From UBA3537 sp965657165 (GTDB lineage: Bacteria; Bacteroidota; Bacteroidia; Flavobacteriales; Flavobacteriaceae): a stretch of 20,504 nucleotides of DNA. Of this stretch, positions 16,495-20,504 are shown piece by piece; position 1 is the first letter of the stretch, and every line of letters starts with the position of its first letter. The DNA lies in assembly GCA_965657165.1 (NCBI GenBank), contig CBFHNG010000032.1, forward strand, positions 1-20,504, in the 5' to 3' direction. Both the position numbers and the translations under genes were made by a program. Below the pieces are notes generated by a model. It searched no databases and had not been told where the DNA came from. It worked only from the letters and a program-made list of their open reading frames with translations.

Positions 16495-16552
16495 TTTTAA
16501 TTAATTGATTTTGTTTTCCCTCGTTGAGAAAATCAGTAAAAAAATTGAGCCA

Positions 16553-16583
16553 CAAAAGTAAATAACCAAATGCGTTTTACCAA
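16553..16583 (-). promoter_or_regulatory. Promoter of sucC
   Basis: On the minus strand TTG (16583-16581), 20 bases, then TACTTTTG (16560-16553): a full match to the Bacteroidota promoter. The predicted leader is about 50 bases and contains an inverted repeat, TGATTTT/AAAATCA (16506-16512 and 16529-16535), of unknown meaning. Confidence 0.65.
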
Positions 16584-16627
16584 TATTTTTTATTGCTGAT
16601 TTTCAACACTATGTAAATATCAAAAAA

Positions 16628-17284
16628 TTATGACTTTAAGGCCTTTATTACAGAAAATGCTTTGTCTACCAAATGATCTTCAACCAAAATCGTAAATTCA
16701 TTGGTTGTAGAAACAACCTCATATAGTGTTACATTTTCCCAAGCCAATCGCTTAAAAATTTGATAATACAATCCTACAATTTTAGAATTTCCTTTGGGTA
16801 AATTAATGCTAATAGCTGAAAGATGGTCTTGTGATGCAATTTGAATTTCGTTCTTAAAAATTTCCTGAATAGCTGATTTTTTTGAACTTGAAACAATAAT
16901 ATTACTCTCAAAAATACCTATAGTAAAGGCATAAAACACTTGACGATCTGTGTCAATTTCTGCTAAAATTTTTGAATGATTATGAATCAATGTTTTTGAA
17001 TTCTGAAAAGTAAAATCGGTTAAATTTGAACGCACAGTAATGCCGCCCATGTTTTTAAAAACTTGGTTCAATTGAATTCTATTTTTTCCGCCTACAGGTG
17101 GATTATACCGCCTGAGTGCCATCATTATAGCGCCATCTTTAACAGGTTTACGTAGCATTTCTGAAATCGTAGAGTTCAAATCCTTGGCAAGTGCAGAAAA
17201 ATTTATAATATTTCTAGAAAGAGCTTCTTCCAAAAAAGGTCGAGCAACTAAAATTTCCTGAACACATGTAGCAATGGTTTTCAA
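16628..17284 (-). CDS. ACT-domain protein, probable amino-acid-sensing regulator
   Basis: A 218-residue soluble protein, no signal peptide. Residues 1-60 are helical, with a stretch (INFSALAKDLNSTISEML) that could be a helix-turn-helix. The rest looks like two ACT-type units; the last (about 170-217) has the aspartate-kinase-like ACT signature, NVTLYEVVSTTNEFTILVE followed by a helix ending VIKALKS. Similar short proteins are, as I recall, sometimes labelled aspartate kinase by homology to these regulatory domains, but no kinase domain or ATP site is present. It is divergent from the lysA-like gene over a 108-base gap, which suggests a role in sensing lysine or a related amino acid (inference). 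Whether it binds DNA is not shown by the sequence. Confidence 0.7.
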   Translation of the reverse strand: MKTIATCVQEILVARPFLEEALSRNIINFSALAKDLNSTISEMLRKPVKDGAIMMALRRYNPPVGGKNRIQLNQVFKNMGGITVRSNLTDFTFQNSKTLIHNHSKILAEIDTDRQVFYAFTIGIFESNIIVSSSKKSAIQEIFKNEIQIASQDHLSAISINLPKGNSKIVGLYYQIFKRLAWENVTLYEVVSTTNEFTILVEDHLVDKAFSVIKALKS

Positions 17285-17309
17285 TTTGTTTATTATTTAA
17301 CAATTTGTG

Positions 17310-17317
17310 CAAAATTA
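17310..17317 (-). promoter_or_regulatory. Candidate -7 box of the ACT-domain gene
   Basis: On the minus strand TAATTTTG, a full match to TAnnTTTG, 25 bases before the ATG. The nearest TTG upstream is 26 bases away, longer than usual, so only the -7 half is convincing. Confidence 0.45.
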
Positions 17318-17360
17318 ATAATAATATTTATATTTTCATGGAACAATATCTATTAAATTA

Positions 17361-17368
17361 TACATTTG
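17361..17368 (+). promoter_or_regulatory. Candidate -7 box of the lysA-like gene
   Basis: TACATTTG fits TAnnTTTG and lies 24 bases before the ATG at 17393. No TTG at the expected upstream distance. With the opposite box at 17310-17317 it forms a divergent promoter region only about 60 bases wide, so one bound regulator could affect both genes. Confidence 0.5.
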
Positions 17369-17392
17369 AGACCTAATTTTTTATAAAAAATA

Positions 17393-18598
17393 ATGAAAGA
17401 AAGCACCCTTTTACAAATCGCAGAAGACTATGGAAGTCCAATATATGTATATGATGCACATAAAATCGAATCACAATACAACCGCTTAACAGCAGCTTTT
17501 GATGGGGTTAAAAAGCTCAAAATTCACTATGCTGCAAAGGCGCTTACTAATATTTCGGTGCTAAAATTTGTATCAAAACTTGGTGCGGCATTGGATACGG
17601 TATCCATTCAAGAAGTTCAACTTGGATTGAAAGCAGGTTTTGCTCCAGAAAATATCATTTATACCCCAAATGGAGTATCATTAAAAGAAATTGAAACTGT
17701 AGCAGAGTTGGGTGTTCAAATCAATATTGACAGTTTAGATTTATTAGAACAATTTGGTAGTAAGCACCCTGAAACACCCGTATGTATTCGCATTAATCCA
17801 CATGTAATGGCTGGAGGAAATACCAATATTTCTGTAGGACATATCGATTCGAAATTTGGAATTTCAATTCATCAAATCCCATTATTGTTACGTATTGTAG
17901 AAAATACAGGAATGAATATCAATGGAATCCACATGCATACGGGTAGTGATATTTTGGATATTGATGTCTTTTTGTATGCCAGTGAAATCTTATTTGAAAC
18001 CGCCAAAAAATTTAAAAACTTAACATTTATTGATTTTGGATCTGGATTTAAAGTGCCTTATAAACCCAACGATATTGAAACAAATATTGAGGAATTAGGT
18101 GAAAAACTTGCAGAACGGTTCAATACGTTTTGTGAAAATTATGGCAAAGCATTGACTTTGGCTTTTGAGCCCGGAAAATTTATTGTAAGTCAATCGGGGT
18201 ATTTTTTGACAAAAGTTAATGCCATAAAACAAACCACCTCAACAGTTTTTGCACAGGTCGATTCTGGATTTAACCATCTTATACGCCCAATGCTTTATGG
18301 CGCACAACACCATATAGAAAATATATCAAATCCAAACGGAAAAGAACGCTTTTACTCTGTTGTAGGTTATATTTGTGAGACCGATACTTTTGCAAATAAC
18401 CGCCGTATCAAAGAAATCGCAGAGGGTGATATTTTGGCGTTTCACAATGCAGGAGCTTATTGTTTTATGATGTCTAGCAACTACAATTCGCGTTATAGAC
18501 CAGCGGAAGTGCTTTGGTATAATGATAAAGCACACTTAATTCGTAAACGAGAAACTATAGAAGATTTACTGACAAATCAGGTTGAATTGGAGTTCTAA
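17393..18598 (+). CDS. lysA: Diaminopimelate decarboxylase
   Basis: PLP-dependent fold-type III decarboxylase: meso-diaminopimelate to L-lysine, last step of lysine synthesis. At 401 residues it is family length. The PLP lysine is Lys49 in YAAKALTN; HMHTGSDI and FIDFGSGFKVPY contact the cofactor; EPGKFIV and VDSGFNHLIRPMLYGA are substrate/dimer motifs; Cys328 in GYICETDTF and Tyr356 in NAGAYCFMMSSNYNSR complete the second half of the active site. The Cys-Glu-x-x-Asp and GAY motifs favour diaminopimelate over arginine, ornithine or carboxynorspermidine as substrate. The gene stands alone, divergent from the ACT-domain gene. Confidence 0.92.
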   Translation: MKESTLLQIAEDYGSPIYVYDAHKIESQYNRLTAAFDGVKKLKIHYAAKALTNISVLKFVSKLGAALDTVSIQEVQLGLKAGFAPENIIYTPNGVSLKEIETVAELGVQINIDSLDLLEQFGSKHPETPVCIRINPHVMAGGNTNISVGHIDSKFGISIHQIPLLLRIVENTGMNINGIHMHTGSDILDIDVFLYASEILFETAKKFKNLTFIDFGSGFKVPYKPNDIETNIEELGEKLAERFNTFCENYGKALTLAFEPGKFIVSQSGYFLTKVNAIKQTTSTVFAQVDSGFNHLIRPMLYGAQHHIENISNPNGKERFYSVVGYICETDTFANNRRIKEIAEGDILAFHNAGAYCFMMSSNYNSRYRPAEVLWYNDKAHLIRKRETIEDLLTNQVELEF

Positions 18599-18631
18599 TT
18601 TTTATTTTTACATATATTAACAAAATATATA

Positions 18632-18652
18632 GGTTATTTCATTTATATAACC
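18632..18652. promoter_or_regulatory. Inverted repeat beside the csp promoter
   Basis: GGTTAT (18632-18637) and ATAACC (18647-18652) are perfect inverted arms 9 bases apart. The right arm ends one base before the -7 box at 18654, so the repeat fills the -33/-7 spacer. It could be an operator; with no T-run after it, it is not a terminator for lysA. Confidence 0.3.
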
Positions 18653-18653
18653 C

Positions 18654-18661
18654 TACCTTTG
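18654..18661 (+). promoter_or_regulatory. Candidate -7 box of the cold-shock gene
   Basis: TACCTTTG fits TAnnTTTG fully and ends 24 bases before the GTG start. It overlaps the upstream part of the open frame, which argues against the earlier TTG at 18659 being the start. No TTG at the -33 distance. Confidence 0.5.
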
Positions 18662-18685
18662 CTGTCTAAAATTAAAATTATTACA

Positions 18686-18877
18686 GTGAAAAACGGTACA
18701 GTAAAATTCTTCAATGCATCCAAAGGATTTGGATTCATTACAGAAGAAGGTTCAGACACAGAGCATTTTGTTCACGTTACTGGATTGATTGATGAAATCA
18801 ATGAAGGTGACAGCGTGGAATTTGAACTAAAAGAAGGTAGAAAAGGCATGAATGCAGTAAATGTTAGAGTTCTCTAA
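18686..18877 (+). CDS. csp: Cold-shock-domain RNA-binding protein
   Basis: Small single-domain Csp protein that binds single-stranded RNA/DNA and melts RNA structure. With the GTG at 18686 as start it has 63 residues and begins MKNGTVKFFN, the standard Csp start; the TTG at 18659 would add nine atypical residues and falls inside the promoter box. RNP1 is KGFGFIT (13-19) and RNP2 is HFVHVT (27-32), with Phe/His residues in the usual nucleic-acid-stacking positions. Acidic overall in the second half (EINEGDSVEFELKEG). Monocistronic, followed by a strong terminator. Whether cold-induced cannot be said. Confidence 0.93.
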   Translation: MKNGTVKFFNASKGFGFITEEGSDTEHFVHVTGLIDEINEGDSVEFELKEGRKGMNAVNVRVL

Positions 18878-18903
18878 TATTTAATAAAACATTATTTTTT
18901 TAC

Positions 18904-18933
18904 AAAAACCTTTCCAATTGGAAAGGTTTTTTT
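18904..18933. terminator. Bidirectional terminator between csp and the saccharopine-type gene
   Basis: A perfect 12-base stem, AAAAACCTTTCC (18904-18915) with GGAAAGGTTTTT (18920-18931), around the loop AATT, followed by T on the plus strand and by a T-rich stretch on the minus strand. It lies 26 bases after the csp stop and 5 bases past the end of the convergent gene, so it serves both. Confidence 0.9.
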
Positions 18934-18938
18934 ATGAC

Positions 18939-20144
18939 TTATTGTTTGTCATCTACATAATCTTGAAGGTAGGAAAAAGCTGAAGTAAGCGCACCGTTTT
19001 CAGTCATTTTGGAACGCGAAAGAATACCATCTTTGTCTTCATTAAAAAATGCGGGGATAATTTTTTCTATAAAGGTTTTTCCGAATCCTTCACTGGCGTC
19101 GCGAGGCAATTCGCATGGTAAATTATCCACAGCCATTACTGCTATGGCATCTGGATTATTAAAATCCACTTCAGATTCTGAATGGGGATTGTACCCATAA
19201 ATCGGGTTTTCTATTGTTGAAGGACGAATGGTACATGCTACAGGACCATCGATATCACAACTGATATCGGCAACTACTTTAATATTAAAATCATTGGCTT
19301 TTGCTTCCTCACGAGTAAAAAAATAGGGCGATCCTTTACCATAAAAATGACCAGCAATAAAGACGTCTGCAACATTGGTATATCTAGAAAATGAAGATAT
19401 ATACTCGGTAGGATGTGCAAAAAAATTAGATTTTGAAGATTTTTCACCATCTTTTCGACTAACATAATCCATAACATCCAGCTGTACATAAACAGGCTCT
19501 TGAAAGGATTGATTTAAAAATTCGTCTACACTAACCTGTGTAATCTTTATAAAATCCAACACCTCCTTGGCGCCCTGCCCCACTCGACCCGTTCCAGTGA
19601 GTATAATTTTGAGATTAGGAATTTTAATCGAATTCAAAGCAGCATTAAGTTCTTTACGACCTTTTAGGTGTGAGGCTTTTGGAAGTTCAAAACAACTCAT
19701 TTTTTTTCCAATGGTACGAATACCATTGTATGCGCCTACTACTCCTGCATAATACCCAAATCCAATGAGTCGGTTATTATTTTGATCGACTAAAGTTTCA
19801 TGATCGTAAAGCGTAATATTTTTGTCTAAAACTGCTTGTAAAAGTTTACGGTTATAGGGCTGTTTTTTGATCGTATGACTAAAAAAAAAGTAACTTTTAT
19901 TGGGGATAAGCGCCTCAATAGGTACTTCTTTTACTCCAATCATCACATCGGCATCCGAAATATTATTGGCGACATTTATATCTAATTCTGAATATTCATC
20001 ATCCAAAAATGCTCTAATTTCTGAGGATTCAACAACAAGCTGTGCTTTGGGATGCTTATTAAGAAGATTTTGGCACGACTTTGGTGTAAGAACTACACGT
20101 CTGTCTGGGGGTGATTTTCGTTCTTTGATGACGGCAAATTTCAT
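18939..20144 (-). CDS. Lysine-2-oxoglutarate reductase/saccharopine dehydrogenase (lysine-forming) family enzyme
   Basis: A 401-residue NAD(P)-dependent oxidoreductase of the alanine-dehydrogenase-like fold. I start it at the ATG at 20144 (MKFAVIKERKSPPDRRVVLTP) rather than a TTG two codons earlier. VKEVP and FFSHTIKKQ carry the Lys72 and His90 expected in the active site of Lys1-type saccharopine dehydrogenases. GFGYYAGVVGAYNGIR follows, then a nucleotide-binding GTGRVG (184-189). The C-terminal part, ADISCDIDGPV, STIENPIYGYNP and DNLPCELPRDASEGFG, resembles the lysine-ketoglutarate reductase half of animal and plant bifunctional enzymes. The reaction would be lysine + 2-oxoglutarate to saccharopine, or the reverse. 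No saccharopine-to-glutamate partner is seen. Alanine dehydrogenase is the main alternative name automatic annotation might give. Confidence 0.78.
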   Translation of the reverse strand: MKFAVIKERKSPPDRRVVLTPKSCQNLLNKHPKAQLVVESSEIRAFLDDEYSELDINVANNISDADVMIGVKEVPIEALIPNKSYFFFSHTIKKQPYNRKLLQAVLDKNITLYDHETLVDQNNNRLIGFGYYAGVVGAYNGIRTIGKKMSCFELPKASHLKGRKELNAALNSIKIPNLKIILTGTGRVGQGAKEVLDFIKITQVSVDEFLNQSFQEPVYVQLDVMDYVSRKDGEKSSKSNFFAHPTEYISSFSRYTNVADVFIAGHFYGKGSPYFFTREEAKANDFNIKVVADISCDIDGPVACTIRPSTIENPIYGYNPHSESEVDFNNPDAIAVMAVDNLPCELPRDASEGFGKTFIEKIIPAFFNEDKDGILSRSKMTENGALTSAFSYLQDYVDDKQ

Positions 20145-20182
20145 AGGCAAACTAAAAAAGTATTTGTACGAAAATAAATGGA

Positions 20183-20216
20183 TTTGAGAGTGTACACAAG
20201 TTTTTTTGTAACTTTG
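20183..20216 (+). promoter_or_regulatory. Promoter of ssrA
   Basis: TTTG (20183-20186), 22 bases, TAACTTTG (20209-20216). Both halves match the Bacteroidota consensus. The box ends 28 bases before the mature 5' end of the tmRNA, so a short 5' leader would be trimmed off, as expected for RNase P processing. Confidence 0.6.
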
Positions 20217-20244
20217 CTTTCCTTTTCGGAGGAATTACAATAAA

Positions 20245-20504
20245 GGGGTCGACTGGTATTGACAGCAGGATCTATGGAATTGTAAGCACGTCGTGTGATG
20301 ATATTGATACACGTAAAAGGCCATATCAACATTTAAACGGCGAGAATAACTACGCTTTAGCTGCTTAATCTGAATTATAGTAGGATTGGCCTCGGCACAC
20401 AAGGTGTGCAAGCTTTATGTCTCCTGAAAGCCTTGATTCATGGCGTTCAATTTTGAGGCATCGTAAAAGTGGATCTAGAAACTCTAAGGCTTCGTTAGGG
20501 TTTC
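20245..20504 (+). ncRNA. ssrA: Transfer-messenger RNA (5' part, cut by window end)
   Basis: The RNA that rescues stalled ribosomes by trans-translation with SmpB. The 5' end GGGGTCGACTGGTATTGACAG is the conserved start of the tRNA-like half; the pairing 3' half lies beyond the window. A stem CGTGT/ACACG (20292-20296, 20309-20313) sits where pseudoknot 1 is expected. The tag frame follows at 20339-20368. After it a hairpin GCACAC/GTGTGC (20395-20409) belongs to the later helix and pseudoknot region. 260 bases are present of roughly 350-400 expected. Confidence 0.96.
20339..20368 (+). other. tmRNA proteolysis tag reading frame
   Basis: GGC GAG AAT AAC TAC GCT TTA GCT GCT TAA encodes GENNYALAA; with the alanine carried by the tmRNA the appended tag is AGENNYALAA. 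The ALAA end is the signal read by ClpXP-type proteases. GGC at 20339 is the resume codon. Confidence 0.95.

Noticed and set aside
16628..17284. Aspartate kinase
   Set aside because: No amino-acid-kinase domain or ATP-binding motif; only ACT-like regulatory units are present.
18612..18630. AT-only hairpin ATATATT/AATATAT after lysA as a terminator
   Set aside because: It is all A/T, weak, and not followed by a T-run; any AT-rich spacer gives such arms by chance.
18659..18685. TTG at 18659 as start of the cold-shock gene
   Set aside because: It lies in the -7 box; the protein from GTG 18686 has the normal Csp start and length.
20148..20155. Minus-strand -7-like box (TTAGTTTG) just before the saccharopine-type gene, which would make it leaderless
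   Set aside because: Only seven of eight positions match and I see no TTG at a suitable distance; not strong enough to call.
1..20504. Horizontally acquired island, phage or defence system
   Set aside because: No integrase, transposase, tRNA-end repeat, nuclease-ATPase cluster or toxin pair; base use looks even and the genes are housekeeping or ordinary flavobacterial surface genes. The ssrA gene, a common integration site, is cut by the window end, so an element beyond it cannot be excluded.

Overview
The window reads as ordinary chromosome of a member of the Flavobacteriaceae (phylum Bacteroidota). The evidence is AT-rich DNA, almost no Shine-Dalgarno motifs, several promoters of the Bacteroidota type (TTTG, about 20 bases, TAnnTTTG), secreted proteins with type IX secretion (T9SS) C-terminal sorting domains of both type A and type B, and a tmRNA whose tag reads GENNYALAA. 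I see no phage, insertion sequence, CRISPR array, tRNA or rRNA. No stretch over 300 bases lacks a gene; the longest gaps are about 90-135 bases and hold promoters and terminators.

Layout. (1) 2-3118, + strand: the end of a fatty-acid beta-oxidation operon: last codons of a FadN-like 3-hydroxyacyl-CoA dehydrogenase, a thiolase and a long acyl-CoA dehydrogenase, closed by a hairpin terminator. (2) 3243-5403, +: a secreted M28-type metallopeptidase with an unusual metal site, followed after 1 base by an ABC-2-like permease with no ATPase in view. (3) 5500-11003, +: two T9SS type B surface proteins 2 bases apart; the first has 1326 residues and contains an internal duplication of 198 residues. 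(4) 11075-13078, +: uvrB, whose promoter lies so close to the ATG that the mRNA is probably leaderless. It converges with (5) 13075-15190, -: a two-gene operon of an outer-membrane beta-barrel and a seven-repeat FG-GAP propeller with a type A T9SS tail. (6) 15301-16494, -: sucC, with a clear promoter and terminator. (7) 16628-18598: an ACT-domain protein (-) divergent from a lysA-like diaminopimelate decarboxylase (+). (8) 18686-18877, +: a cold-shock protein starting at GTG, sharing a bidirectional terminator with (9) 18939-20144, -, an enzyme of the lysine-2-oxoglutarate reductase/saccharopine dehydrogenase family. (10) 20245-20504, +: ssrA (tmRNA), cut by the window end.

How they fit. Fatty-acid oxidation, sucC, lysA and the saccharopine-type enzyme are central metabolism; the last two, together with the ACT protein, suggest a loose lysine-linked neighbourhood (inference). 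The middle of the window is devoted to the cell envelope: proteins exported by Sec and then carried across or onto the outer membrane by T9SS. No component of the T9SS machine itself is present. I found no clear new defence or mobile system; the most unusual points are the altered metal ligand in the M28 protein, the near-identical internal duplication in the large surface protein, the leaderless uvrB promoter and the orphan ACT regulator beside lysA.
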